From an uncultured Muribaculaceae bacterium (GTDB lineage Bacteria; Bacteroidota; Bacteroidia; Bacteroidales; Muribaculaceae), in assembly GCA_910586565.1 (NCBI GenBank), contig CAJUIT010000005.1, positions 1 to 64,000 of the forward strand: a stretch of 64,000 nucleotides of DNA, given 5' to 3'. Below the pieces are notes generated by a model that had not been told where the DNA came from, did no database searches, and saw nothing but the letters and a program-made list of their open reading frames with translations. Each line of letters starts with the position of its first letter. Within the stretch, counting starts at the first letter, position 1. This document shows positions 26,441-35,148 of the stretch, piece by piece. The position numbers and the translations under genes were made by a program.

Positions 26441-27148
26441 TTATTTTATCCTGAACATGTAGCCGAGGGTAACCAGTATTGACGACCCGCGCGAAGCCTG
26501 GAATTCATCCTTCTTTGCCGAGGGGAAAATGTTGCCCAAACCGTAGTAGTAGCGCCCCTCGAGCATCAGACAATGACGCTTTTTGATGACGAATTCAACA
26601 CCGGCACCAGCCGTGATGCCATAGTCGAACCGGTTGGTTATCTTGAGTTTCATCTGGTCAACCTCGCGGAATTCTATCGGGAATCCCGGAACGGCCGAGG
26701 GGTTGGTGTAGTCGAAATTGGCATGCACCTTGTCGCTAATCATATATCCGATTTCCGGACCGAGATTGAAGAAACCTTTAACCACCCGCGAGCCGAAAAA
26801 AATGTGGGTAAGGATGGGTAGCTCCAGATAGGTGGTGCGGTGATAATATTCAAACGAGGCATTGTCCTCCTCGAAATCCTCCTTCCATCCGCGCTGCTCA
26901 ACATTGAGCTCGGCAAGCAACCCCACATGGCGCTCCTCGGCAAATCTGAACGACAGGCCGAACTGCATCCCCTGCAACAGCTGCTGCTTGGTTTTAGGAT
27001 AGAACGACACGTTCGACATCGACATGCCGGCATGCGCGCCCACATGAACATGGGGCACATAATGGCGCTGGGCAACCATCTCTCCCGAGCATGCGGCCAT
27101 AAGCACCAACGCGAAAGCCACACGGAAAATCAATTTCACAGCTCCCAT
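26441..27148 (-). CDS. Outer-membrane beta-barrel protein (porin/PorT-like family)
   Basis: A 235-residue protein with a signal peptide (cleavage near MVAQ) and alternating beta-strands typical of small 8-stranded barrels (PF13568-like). HVGAHAGMSMSNVSF at the N-terminus, YHRTTYLELPILTHIFF in the middle and the C-terminal strand ILVTLGYMFRIK support this. It overlaps the 3' end of the LysM gene by 13 bases, so the two are translationally coupled. It is a generic family member; the dedicated T9SS PorT is encoded at 36686. Its role may be to work with the LysM protein at the cell envelope. Confidence 0.82.
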   Translation of the reverse strand: MGAVKLIFRVAFALVLMAACSGEMVAQRHYVPHVHVGAHAGMSMSNVSFYPKTKQQLLQGMQFGLSFRFAEERHVGLLAELNVEQRGWKEDFEEDNASFEYYHRTTYLELPILTHIFFGSRVVKGFFNLGPEIGYMISDKVHANFDYTNPSAVPGFPIEFREVDQMKLKITNRFDYGITAGAGVEFVIKKRHCLMLEGRYYYGLGNIFPSAKKDEFQASRGSSILVTLGYMFRIK

Positions 27149-29139
27149 TCAACAACCCCTCCCGGACGATAATTGATGATATAAAGCGCCTCGTTGACAA
27201 GGCCGCCGTCGGAGCTCATCTCACCTGTGGTTGAATCAATCGAGGTTGCCCCGCTCCAGCCCAGGCGCAATGTTGACTGCACGCCGTTGTATTGCGCGGG
27301 GAAAGCTCCGGTGCGGTGCATGGCACGCAGCCCCTCAATTATGAAGCGGGCCGTGTCGTAGCCGAGGATGCCCTGTGTGGGCACAGCCTCAAACATTTCA
27401 GTGCCGTAGAGCGATTTATACTGCTCTTTCAACCGGTTTATCTCCGAGGAGTTGTCGGTGGAGAGGAAGCGCGAATAGATGGTGGCATCGAGGGCGCAGA
27501 GCTCGTCGAAACTGTCGCCACGGAAAGTTACCCATTCGGGATAGCCGAAAATGGTTACCTTCGACGAATCAACCGCCTTTTCGCGCAGCGAGGTTATAGC
27601 TTTCACGAAACGGGCGAATTCGGTTTTCGACCCTGAGTTGGGCACGAACACAACGGGGGTGAAATCGGGGTCGATGGCCGCGAGGTCCTCGTCGGAAAGC
27701 GAGCCGGTGAATGTTATCTCGCGGAAATCGCGGCCTGCCGACGACAGACGCTCCTTCAGCGCTTTTACAAACGAATCCTTGTCGGCCTGCCCGGCATTGC
27801 GGTTGATAAACACGGGCACTACTCCGGCATATTTCTCCATGAACGCGTCGATTGCACCGGCATACATCGCATCATGGGGAATGTTGGTTTGAATCATGTT
27901 GCGGTGGTTGCGGTAGCTTTCATCTTTCACGGCGAAGATGTTGAGCACCACGGTTTCGGGGTCGGCACCCTCCACGATGGCCGAGAGCTGGGCCTGATTG
28001 TCGGGCCCCACAATCAAATCCATATCGTTGATGCCGCCGCGGGCGATGATTGACTGCACACTGTCGAGCGACGCCGATGTGTCGAAGAAGGTGAATTTCA
28101 CTTTAGGCCCGGGGGTGTTGCGGAGCGTGTCGGCCGCCATGAGCATCCCTTTGAAAAATTCGGTGTAGAGCTGAGTGGTGCGGCTCTGATTCTCATCGGC
28201 AAGCATGAACGGAAGGAGCACACCCACCTGCAGTTCGGTGTCGCTGTCGGCATCGGCATCATCTTCTGTTGCGACTTCGGCGAATGTGGAGGTTCCGGCC
28301 GATGTGGATGAGCCCGTGTCGCCGCGCATAACCGCCATATCAACCCCTGCGGGAGCCGACACAGCCGATGCCGAGGCATTTGAAACTGTTGACGCAGCCG
28401 ATGTTTCAGCCATAGCAGCCGACGAGGAGGCACTGTGGCGGGCACGGGCCTGCTGCGAAACCGGAATTCTTATCAGTTCGCCTGCCTTGTAGTTGATAGG
28501 GTCGAGCGTTGAATTCGCATCGAGAATCAACTCAAGCGGCACATTGTTGGCATTGGCGATGGAGAAAAGTGTGTCGCCCGGGCGGATTTCATAGCGCAGA
28601 TATCCGTCGGCATCGGGCACGGCGGTTTTATCCTGAGAGGGGGCGGCTTCGGCGAGTCCGGCAGCTGCAAGGTCCTCATCGGCAACAATGCGCAACTCAT
28701 CACCCTGCCGCAATCCATCCTCGGCCTGGGGGTTAAGTTTGAGCAGGTAGTCGGGCGACATGCCATATTGGCGGGCGATGCCGTAGAGGCTCTCCCCCTT
28801 TTTCACCACATGGGTTTTCACTCCTGCAGCTGCAGCATAAACAGCTTTCCGGTTGCCGGCTTCGGAGGTGAAGTCGGCAACCGGAAAGTAAAGTCGCATT
28901 TTGGGCTTCAACCCGTCGGCAGCCGACGGATTGTAGGCCGTTATCTGTTCGCGGGTGACACCGAGGCGGTTGGTCACCTGATAAATCGATTCTTTTGGCT
29001 GAACCTCGTAGTAGTAGCATTTCACCCCCTTTACGGTGGTGACGGGCAATTCACTCACGGCATCGCCCCACACTGCAAAGCAGATGGCTGTGCCTGCAAG
29101 CACACCGGCGACCATTCGTTTTATATCAAGCATTTTCAT
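27136..29139 (-). CDS. LysM and periplasmic-binding-fold fusion protein
   Basis: A 667-residue exported protein. Three LysM-type peptidoglycan-binding repeats follow the signal peptide (starting YYYEVQPKESIYQV, THVVKKGESLYGIA and RYEIRPGDTLFSIA), then a Ser/Ala-rich linker, then a type 1 periplasmic-binding fold (VGVLLPFMLADENQ... to the end). The fold resembles amino-acid ABC receptor proteins and LpoA-like regulators, but no ABC transporter is nearby. A role as a wall-anchored sensor or regulator of peptidoglycan synthesis is possible and is inference. The start at 29139 begins the signal peptide; the longer frame to 29265 would add unrelated residues. It is coupled to the downstream barrel gene. 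Confidence 0.8.
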   Translation of the reverse strand: MKMLDIKRMVAGVLAGTAICFAVWGDAVSELPVTTVKGVKCYYYEVQPKESIYQVTNRLGVTREQITAYNPSAADGLKPKMRLYFPVADFTSEAGNRKAVYAAAAGVKTHVVKKGESLYGIARQYGMSPDYLLKLNPQAEDGLRQGDELRIVADEDLAAAGLAEAAPSQDKTAVPDADGYLRYEIRPGDTLFSIANANNVPLELILDANSTLDPINYKAGELIRIPVSQQARARHSASSSAAMAETSAASTVSNASASAVSAPAGVDMAVMRGDTGSSTSAGTSTFAEVATEDDADADSDTELQVGVLLPFMLADENQSRTTQLYTEFFKGMLMAADTLRNTPGPKVKFTFFDTSASLDSVQSIIARGGINDMDLIVGPDNQAQLSAIVEGADPETVVLNIFAVKDESYRNHRNMIQTNIPHDAMYAGAIDAFMEKYAGVVPVFINRNAGQADKDSFVKALKERLSSAGRDFREITFTGSLSDEDLAAIDPDFTPVVFVPNSGSKTEFARFVKAITSLREKAVDSSKVTIFGYPEWVTFRGDSFDELCALDATIYSRFLSTDNSSEINRLKEQYKSLYGTEMFEAVPTQGILGYDTARFIIEGLRAMHRTGAFPAQYNGVQSTLRLGWSGATSIDSTTGEMSSDGGLVNEALYIINYRPGGVVEWEL

Positions 29140-29295
29140 CGGTTTCGTTGCATCGCCTCGGGACTCTGAGCGGCACCACGGGTAACCGCACGCTCCGGGG
29201 CGTATAATGACAACAAAGATAACATCTTTCGATGAATTGCGCAACAGTGTGGCCGCCCCTCTCACGCCACAGCGTGGGTGAACCGCGCCATGCCG

Positions 29296-30441
29296 TCAGG
29301 CCTGCTCGGGCGAAGCCGAGTCAATCTGCGACAGAGCGTAGGTGTAGGCTCCGATTGAGATTGCCTTCGAGGCACCGAGTTTGGAGATGCACACGCCGGT
29401 GCGCTTCATCGGGTCGTAGGTGACGGTGCGGTCAGAGCCGTAAACCTTGATGTCGCGGGCTGCGCCGTGGGCAAAGGCGGCGAATTCGGCTTCGTCGTCG
29501 AGGTCGAACACCTTCATCTGCACACGCTGCAGAGTTTCCCCGCCGAGAGTGTGGATGTCGGAACGCAGACGGCCAAGCAGGGCGGGCATGATGTGACGGG
29601 CAGCCCCTGTGAGACCTCCACCAATCACAATGAGCGAATCGGTGAGGGTGATTGCAGTTGCCATAGCATCGCCGGCAGCCTCGCCGAAGAGGCGGAAGCT
29701 TTCGATTGCGGCTTCGCGGTTGCCGGGACGGTTGCCGTCGGCAATATCGCAGATATCTTTGGGAGTGAGGTTGGTTTCGGTGCTACCCGACAGGCGCAGA
29801 TACTCGCGGATGACGGCACGGATAGCCACAGATTCCTCAACCATCACATCGTGGTTGGTCGGCGACGGGAGGCAGAAGGTCTCCACACACGAATTGTTGC
29901 CGGTGTTGAGCTTGCCGTCGAGCACATGACCGATGCCGAAACCGGTGCCGAAGGTGTAGCCCAGGAGGTTGGTGTAGCGTTTCTTTCCGCCGAGAGCAGC
30001 CACACGGGCGTTAATTTCGGGGAGAGCGCCGGCTTTGGCCTCACCAAAGGCGAAGAGGTCGCCGTCGTTGTTGATGAACACGGGCAGGTTGAACTTCTCG
30101 CGCAGGAACGGCCCGAGAGCCACCCCGTCGCGGAAGCTGGGGAAGTTGGGGAGATAGCCGCCGACAATTCCGTTGGGATAATCGGCCGGACCGGGAAAGG
30201 CAAATGAAATGGCAACGGGCTTTTCATCGAGTTTGCTCATGATAGTTTCAAAGCCTTTCACCATTGCGTTGAGGCAGAGGTCGAGGTCGTGGGCCTGTGA
30301 TGGAATGGTGACTGGGTCGACAATAAATTCGCAGCCGCGCATTGCACCGAACACAAAGTTGGTGCCCCCCGCGTCGAGGGTGATTACAATTCGGTTATCG
30401 TGACGATACATTGGGTTTGTTTTTGTGAGTGGAGTTTCCAT
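29296..30441 (-). CDS. ROK family sugar kinase
   Basis: A 381-residue ROK kinase of the type that phosphorylates glucose or related hexoses with ATP. The phosphate-binding loop is ITLDAGGTNFVFGA near residue 20, the catalytic Asp is in FINNDGDLFAFGEA, and IGGGLTGAARHIMP near residue 265 matches the C-terminal adenosine site. The usual CxCGxxGC zinc cluster of many ROK proteins is absent: the equivalent region reads VETFCLPSPT. Its neighbour upstream is mannose-6-phosphate isomerase, suggesting hexose entry into glycolysis. Confidence 0.87.
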   Translation of the reverse strand: METPLTKTNPMYRHDNRIVITLDAGGTNFVFGAMRGCEFIVDPVTIPSQAHDLDLCLNAMVKGFETIMSKLDEKPVAISFAFPGPADYPNGIVGGYLPNFPSFRDGVALGPFLREKFNLPVFINNDGDLFAFGEAKAGALPEINARVAALGGKKRYTNLLGYTFGTGFGIGHVLDGKLNTGNNSCVETFCLPSPTNHDVMVEESVAIRAVIREYLRLSGSTETNLTPKDICDIADGNRPGNREAAIESFRLFGEAAGDAMATAITLTDSLIVIGGGLTGAARHIMPALLGRLRSDIHTLGGETLQRVQMKVFDLDDEAEFAAFAHGAARDIKVYGSDRTVTYDPMKRTGVCISKLGASKAISIGAYTYALSQIDSASPEQA

Positions 30442-30502
30442 TTAAACCGCTCCTGTTATTGATAAATTAGGAGGTATATTTTGATACAGCGCCTCGTTTT
30501 AA

Positions 30503-30530
30503 TCCTGATGGTGAGAGTGCTGTCGGAATG
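30503..30530. repeat. Dispersed palindromic element, half copy E
   Basis: Only the left arm (TCCTGATGGTGAGAGTGCTG and the following GTCGGAATG) is present, directly against the stop codon of manA. The right arm is missing. Confidence 0.7.
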
Positions 30531-30531
30531 C

Positions 30532-31500
30532 TTATCGGATATAGACAGTGACAACCTCGCCGATTCCGGATAGTTTCACGGCAGGAATTGATGCCGGCAC
30601 AAGCACGGTGCGCCCCTGCGGCAGGTCAACTTTCTGCCCCGAGGGTGTTTCAACGGTGCAGTTCCCTTTGGTTGCGATGAGGATTGTGAACGAATTGCGG
30701 TCGGCAAGCTCGAGATTGAATTCGCCGTCAACGCCAACGAGTGTTGTGGTAAAGTAGTTGCAATCCTGCACAGGCACCTCGCGTCCGGCCTCGGCAACGA
30801 TGTTGCTCACCTGCTGCTCGGCGGGGGTGTAGTTAATGGCATCGACCGATTCCTCAACATGGAGCTGACGCGGATTCCCTTCGGCGTCGCGGCGGTCGTA
30901 GTCGTAAATGCGGTAGGTGATATCGCTGGCCTGCTGAATTTCAAGCACGAGGTTGCCGCGGCCAATGGCATGAACGCGTCCGGCGGGGAGGAAGAAAAGG
31001 TCGCCGGGGCGGGTGTTGTATTTAGCCAGAGCGCTCACAATTGTTCCCTCGGCAACCATGTTGCGGAATTTTTCGGGGTTCATCTCGGTGTTGAAGCCTG
31101 AATAGAGGTAGGCGCCTTCGGCGGGTTGAACCGAATACCACATTTCGGTCTTACCCAATGAGTTGTGACGCTTTGCAGCCAACTCATCGTTGGGGTGAAC
31201 CTGAATTGAGAGGTCGTCGGTCGAGTCGATGAATTTGATGAGCAGGGGAAATTTGTCGCCGTAGCGCTCATGGAGCTTCTCCCCCATTATCTCGCGGCCG
31301 TGCATGGCGAGAACTTCGCCGAGGGTTTTGCCCTGCAGTGGGCCGTCGGCAACTGTTGTTTCATGACCCTGCATGGGGCTGAGTTCCCACGATTCCCCGA
31401 TGTGGTCGCCCTGCGATTCAATTCCTTTGAAGGCGGCAATGCGCTTGCCCCCCCAAATCACCGATTTGAAAAGAGGGGTAAATGTCAGTATTGGCAACAT
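30532..31500 (-). CDS. manA: Mannose-6-phosphate isomerase, class I
   Basis: A 322-residue zinc enzyme that interconverts mannose-6-phosphate and fructose-6-phosphate. Signatures are LFKSVIWGGKRI, GESWELS, the zinc-ligand segment SIQVHPNDELA, LFFLPAGRVHAIG and a C-terminal cupin-like domain. Length fits the short bacterial form. It is upstream of a ROK kinase on the same strand; together they could channel mannose or supply precursors for GDP-mannose-type sugars. Confidence 0.93.
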   Translation of the reverse strand: MLPILTFTPLFKSVIWGGKRIAAFKGIESQGDHIGESWELSPMQGHETTVADGPLQGKTLGEVLAMHGREIMGEKLHERYGDKFPLLIKFIDSTDDLSIQVHPNDELAAKRHNSLGKTEMWYSVQPAEGAYLYSGFNTEMNPEKFRNMVAEGTIVSALAKYNTRPGDLFFLPAGRVHAIGRGNLVLEIQQASDITYRIYDYDRRDAEGNPRQLHVEESVDAINYTPAEQQVSNIVAEAGREVPVQDCNYFTTTLVGVDGEFNLELADRNSFTILIATKGNCTVETPSGQKVDLPQGRTVLVPASIPAVKLSGIGEVVTVYIR

Positions 31501-31638
31501 GTGTAACGTGTCGGTAATGTTTGGTTTATATTATTTATTCTATATCTTGTGACGATTGAAACCGCCATTACCACCAAATTCATTTGCAAATATAACGAAA
31601 TATCAGCGAAAGAAGAAAGGAGAAAGAAGGCAGAGAGC

Positions 31639-31687
31639 AGAAATCAGAAGTCAGAAGCCAGAAGCCAGAAGTGAGAAGTGAGAAGTC
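31639..31687. repeat. Tandem heptamer, 7 x AGAAGYS
   Basis: Seven units of the form AGAAATC, AGAAGTC, AGAAGCC (twice), AGAAGTG (twice), AGAAGTC. It lies upstream of manA in A/G-rich sequence; slippage is likely. Confidence 0.85.
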
Positions 31688-31762
31688 AGGAGAAAGATTT
31701 TGGGAACCTGGCAAGATGGGAATCTGTGAGTAGGGGCTAATTAAATGAAATTAAATGAAATC

Positions 31763-31808
31763 AAAAAAAAGAAGCTGCACAGCCCCTGAGCGGGAATGCA
31801 GCTTCTTT
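31763..31808 (-). terminator. Terminator of rng
   Basis: On the minus strand a 12-bp stem (31797-31808 with 31768-31779) is followed by an uninterrupted T-run (31763-31770). Confidence 0.85.
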
Positions 31809-31847
31809 AGTTCGTGTTAGCAGCGCCACAGGGCGGCTGCGGGGGCT

Positions 31848-33491
31848 TCATTTCTCCGAAACCCGGTTCTTGGCCTTGGTTTTTGTTTTGACCGAAGAGG
31901 TCTTGTCGAGGTCTTTCTCCTCCTTGAGGTCGATTTCGTTGCGGTTCTTGTCGAGCACGCGATACTGGAGGTAGGCGAGCGATTCGTCGGCCATAATCTT
32001 GAATTTGCCTCCAAGTTCCATTTTCCAACGCCTGTACATGGAGATGAGGCCTTTCTTAAGGTAGGCGTCGACAAACGGGTGGACGTAGACTATAAAATCG
32101 CTCACATTAAGCTCTTTGAGCAGATAGGTGAGTTTTTCCTTCAGGGTGTCGGTGAACAGCAGTGATGGCTGAATCTCACCTTTGCCGAAACATGACGGGC
32201 AAGCTTCGGTGGTGACGATGTCGAGAGCCGGACGCACGCGCTGACGTGTTATCTGCATCAGGCCGAATTTACTCAGCGGCAGAATGTTATGGCGCGCGCG
32301 GTCGGTTGCCATTATCTCACGCATGTGCTCGTAGAGTGCCTGACGGTGCTCGGCTTTGTTCATGTCGATGAAGTCGACCACGATGATGCCTCCCATGTCG
32401 CGCAGGCGCAGCTGACGAGCAATTTCGTCGGCGGCACGGAGGTTCACATCGAGGGCATTGGTTTCCTGGTCGGTGCCGGCTTTTGCGCGGTTGCCCGAGT
32501 TGACGTCGATAACATGCAGCGCCTCGGTGTGCTCGATGATGATGTAGGCACCCGATTTGAACGACACGGTTTTGCCGAACGACGATTTTATCTGACGGGT
32601 GATGCTGAAGTGGTCGAAGATAGGCTCATCCTTGGTGTAGAGCTTCACGATGTCGCTCTTCTCGGGAGCTATCAGACTCACATATTTCTTTATCTGAGCC
32701 ATCACCTCGGGGTCGTTGACATGAATATCCTCGAAGTTGGGCGAGAAAATGTCGCGCAGCACTCCAACAATGCGGCTCTCCTCCTCGAAAATGAGTGAGG
32801 GCACCGGTGCTGTGCGCACCTTGGCAACGGCGTCGTGCCAGCATTTGAGCAGTGTCTGCAATTCGTGGTTAAGTTCCGCAACCGACTTCCCCTCGGCCGA
32901 GGTGCGGATTATAACTCCGAAGTTTTTCGGGCGGATGCTCTCCACCAGATGCCGCAGGCGCAGCTTTTCGCCTGTGGTTTTGATTTTCTGCGATATCGAG
33001 ATTTTGTCGCTGAAAGGTATCAGCACCATGTAGCGGCCTGTGAACGCGATTTCGGTGGTGAGGCGGGGACCCTTCGATGAGATGGGTTCCTTCACAATCT
33101 GCACCATCAGCTCGTCGCCCGAGGCAAGAAGGTCGGTCACCGTGCCATGTTTGTCGATATCGGGGAGCAGCTTCATGCGCGAAATGTCGGGCACCTTGCC
33201 GGCATTTTTTTTGTCGTCCTTGCCGTCGAGAAGCTGCTTCAGAAATTCGGAATAAGTTGAGAAATGGGGGCCAAGATCCAGGTAATGAAGAAACGCATCT
33301 TTCTCATAGCCAACATTCACGAAGGCTGCGTTAAGGCCAGGCATAAGCTTTTTGACCTTAGCGACATAAATGTCGCCGACGGCATAGGCGAGGTTGCGGC
33401 TTTCCTTCTGCAGGGAAACCAGCCGGCCATCCTCCAGAAGGGCTATCGAAACCTCTTTGGGCTGCACGTCGACAATGAGTTCGCTTTTCAT
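31848..33491 (-). CDS. rng: Ribonuclease G/E family endoribonuclease
   Basis: A 547-residue RNase E/G catalytic-domain protein that cuts single-stranded AU-rich RNA and matures rRNA. The S1 domain (about residues 36-125, with the insert DLLASGDELMVQIVKEP) is followed by the DNase I-like catalytic part: HVIDVNSGN and GGIIVVDFIDM carry the two metal-binding aspartates, and ACPSCFGKG is the zinc-link. The C-terminal scaffold of RNase E is absent; instead a short Lys-rich tail ends the protein. It lies downstream of HU and the mS38-like gene with a 264-base structured leader. Confidence 0.94.
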   Translation of the reverse strand: MKSELIVDVQPKEVSIALLEDGRLVSLQKESRNLAYAVGDIYVAKVKKLMPGLNAAFVNVGYEKDAFLHYLDLGPHFSTYSEFLKQLLDGKDDKKNAGKVPDISRMKLLPDIDKHGTVTDLLASGDELMVQIVKEPISSKGPRLTTEIAFTGRYMVLIPFSDKISISQKIKTTGEKLRLRHLVESIRPKNFGVIIRTSAEGKSVAELNHELQTLLKCWHDAVAKVRTAPVPSLIFEEESRIVGVLRDIFSPNFEDIHVNDPEVMAQIKKYVSLIAPEKSDIVKLYTKDEPIFDHFSITRQIKSSFGKTVSFKSGAYIIIEHTEALHVIDVNSGNRAKAGTDQETNALDVNLRAADEIARQLRLRDMGGIIVVDFIDMNKAEHRQALYEHMREIMATDRARHNILPLSKFGLMQITRQRVRPALDIVTTEACPSCFGKGEIQPSLLFTDTLKEKLTYLLKELNVSDFIVYVHPFVDAYLKKGLISMYRRWKMELGGKFKIMADESLAYLQYRVLDKNRNEIDLKEEKDLDKTSSVKTKTKAKNRVSEK

Positions 33492-33755
33492 TAAACGGAT
33501 TTTTGTGTTTTATTTTTTTGTTTCAGGAGCGGGAGGTGGCGGAAACGCTGCATTGAAGTAATGAGCGTGGAACATAAAAAAGAAACAAACTTCGATGCGA
33601 CCTGCAATCATCTGTTGTGACGGGCCACACAAAAGTTTGTTTCCATACATTCGGGCTGAGCCGGCAACCGCGCGGGCATTTTCCCGCCAATCGCCGTTCC
33701 GGCCTAAAAAATGGCAGCCCCGTGTGATGTGGGGTAGTGCCGGGCCGGTCAGCTA
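33492..33755 (-). promoter_or_regulatory. Structured leader of rng
   Basis: This 264-base gap has an 11-base inverted repeat (33582-33592 with 33633-33643) and a smaller GCGGG/CCCGC hairpin near 33670. It could terminate the HU/mS38-like transcript or be an autoregulatory 5' leader for rng, as is known for rne in other bacteria. Confidence 0.35.
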
Positions 33756-33845
33756 TTATTTCTTCTTGTGGCGATTCTTACGCAGACGTTTTTTACGCTT
33801 GTGTGTAGCCATCTTGTGGCCTTTTCTTTTCTTTCCGCTTGGCAT
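33756..33845 (-). CDS. AURKAIP1/COX24 (mS38-like) ribosome-associated microprotein
   Basis: A 29-residue frame, MPSGKKRKGHKMATHKRKKR and then LRKNRHKKK. This is the Bacteroidota form of the AURKAIP1/COX24 domain, the family of mitochondrial small-subunit protein mS38. It is almost entirely Lys/Arg/His, consistent with rRNA binding. It sits 37 bases downstream of the HU gene and may share its transcript. Confidence 0.88.
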   Translation of the reverse strand: MPSGKKRKGHKMATHKRKKRLRKNRHKKK

Positions 33846-33882
33846 ATTCGTAAATATTTAAGGGGTGATTAGTAGTATATTC

Positions 33883-34158
33883 TTATTCTTTCACATCTTC
33901 CATGAACACTTTTGCGGGCTTGAAAGCGGGGATTTTGTGCTCGGGGATGATGATGGTTGTATTCTTTGAAATGTTGCGGGCAGTTTTCTGCGAACGGGTC
34001 TTGATGATGAAGCTACCGAAGCCGCGGAGGTAAACGGGTTCGCCGTGCGAGAGTGAATCCTTCACTACTTCCATGAACTTTTCGATAGTTTCCAAAACGG
34101 ATGCACGTTCAATGCCTGTAGTCTTTGCAATCTCGTTGACTATTTCTGCTTTAGTCAT
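33883..34158 (-). CDS. HU family DNA-binding protein
   Basis: A 91-residue HU/IHF-fold histone-like protein. MTKAEIVNEIAKTTGIERASV forms the N-terminal helices and VYLRGFGSFIIKTRSQKTARN is the DNA-binding arm signature, with K.IPAFKPAK at the end. The start at 34158 matches the family; the longer frame upstream has no similarity. It probably bends and compacts DNA. The promoter is likely in the 290-base AT-rich gap upstream, where a GATATTTGC (near 34340, minus strand) resembles the -7 box. Confidence 0.95.
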   Translation of the reverse strand: MTKAEIVNEIAKTTGIERASVLETIEKFMEVVKDSLSHGEPVYLRGFGSFIIKTRSQKTARNISKNTTIIIPEHKIPAFKPAKVFMEDVKE

Positions 34159-34449
34159 AGTTGTTAAGTATGCGTTTAAGTTTATATTTTTTGATTGATT
34201 TACTATTCCGTTCAAAAGCCGGCAAAATGCCGGTTCCCGACGCAACATGCGATTGGGAGGATAATGCCTTCGGGCGCTGTAACAGCCTAACTGACAATAC
34301 CCTAAACACAAAACCCACCCATCGGGCAGATTTTGCAACTGCAAATATCGCACTTTTTTTTCAATCGCACGCTATTTCCCGCCAATTTTCGCTAAAATTT
34401 TTCAGATAAACCACTTAACTTTTATTTTCAAGAAAAAAACAGGGGGCAC

Positions 34450-35124
34450 TCAGCGGCGCACGGGCAAGTCGGTGCGGCAGAGCAGTGCTGCGAAATCGGG
34501 TTTGAGAAACGAGCGGTTGGCGGCGCGGAGCATAGGGGCGTCGAGGGGGGAGTCGCCGTAGGCTTCGGTGTAGTTTCCTGCGCGGAGAATGCCGGCTTCA
34601 CGCAAGCGCCTCACTTTCTCATCATTCTTGCAATTGGGGGTGGAATAGCGGAACTTGCCGTCGGCACCACGCTCAAGCTCTGTGGCTATAAGCACATCGA
34701 AGCCTGCTTGCCGCGCCCAATCCTCCACCCACAGTGAAGCCGAGGCTGAACAAAGCGCGCAGCGGAAACCACGGCTTTTCAGCAACCTGAGGTAATCCAA
34801 AGCCCCGGGACGCATATCCTCCTGCAACAGGATTGCGAACTCCGCGGTTTTTTGTTTGAGTTTTTCGGGCGGCACTGAACCGATAAAAGCATTTATCGCC
34901 CCGAGCTTGCACTCGCTCGAATCGCGCAACTTCATAAAATAGGCCATAAACCACGGGGTGGCGCGCACAAACTTCAGTGCGAACCTCACCGCTCCGTTGA
35001 CATGGCGAAAAAAACGCCACATGGAATCATGTCGGGTGAGCGTGCCGTCAAAATCGAACACAGCCCATAGCTCGGCCTGCCCGGCCGATGCCTCTCTATT
35101 ATTATGTGGCGTTGTCTCGTTCAT
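34450..35124 (-). CDS. HAD-IB family phosphatase
   Basis: A 224-residue HAD hydrolase. Motif I is VFDFDGTLTRHDS (residues 22-34), the helical cap follows, motif II is the Ser in ALCSASASLWV, and motif III is YGDSPLDAPML. This class includes phosphoserine phosphatase and PGP-like enzymes that act on small phosphorylated metabolites; the substrate is not predictable. It is 24 bases downstream of the queuosine-precursor transporter gene, so it may be under the same riboswitch. Confidence 0.88.
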   Translation of the reverse strand: MNETTPHNNREASAGQAELWAVFDFDGTLTRHDSMWRFFRHVNGAVRFALKFVRATPWFMAYFMKLRDSSECKLGAINAFIGSVPPEKLKQKTAEFAILLQEDMRPGALDYLRLLKSRGFRCALCSASASLWVEDWARQAGFDVLIATELERGADGKFRYSTPNCKNDEKVRRLREAGILRAGNYTEAYGDSPLDAPMLRAANRSFLKPDFAALLCRTDLPVRR

Positions 35125-35148
35125 TCAAAAAGTCGGTTTCGCATGCGG

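Larger units (their letters stand above)
31501..31847. other. Gene-free stretch with heptamer array and terminator
   Basis: About 350 bases without a gene between rng and manA. It holds the manA 5' region, a heptamer tandem array, A-rich low-complexity DNA and the rng terminator; nothing else is recognised. Confidence 0.7.

Noticed and set aside
26441..27148. Second PorT of the secretion system
   Set aside because: It is a general small-barrel protein; the better PorT match, in operon with porP and gldK-N, is at 36686-37429.
33595..33861. 88-codon + strand frame over the mS38-like gene
   Set aside because: The minus strand encodes a recognisable AURKAIP1/COX24 protein and the rng leader; this frame has no family features.
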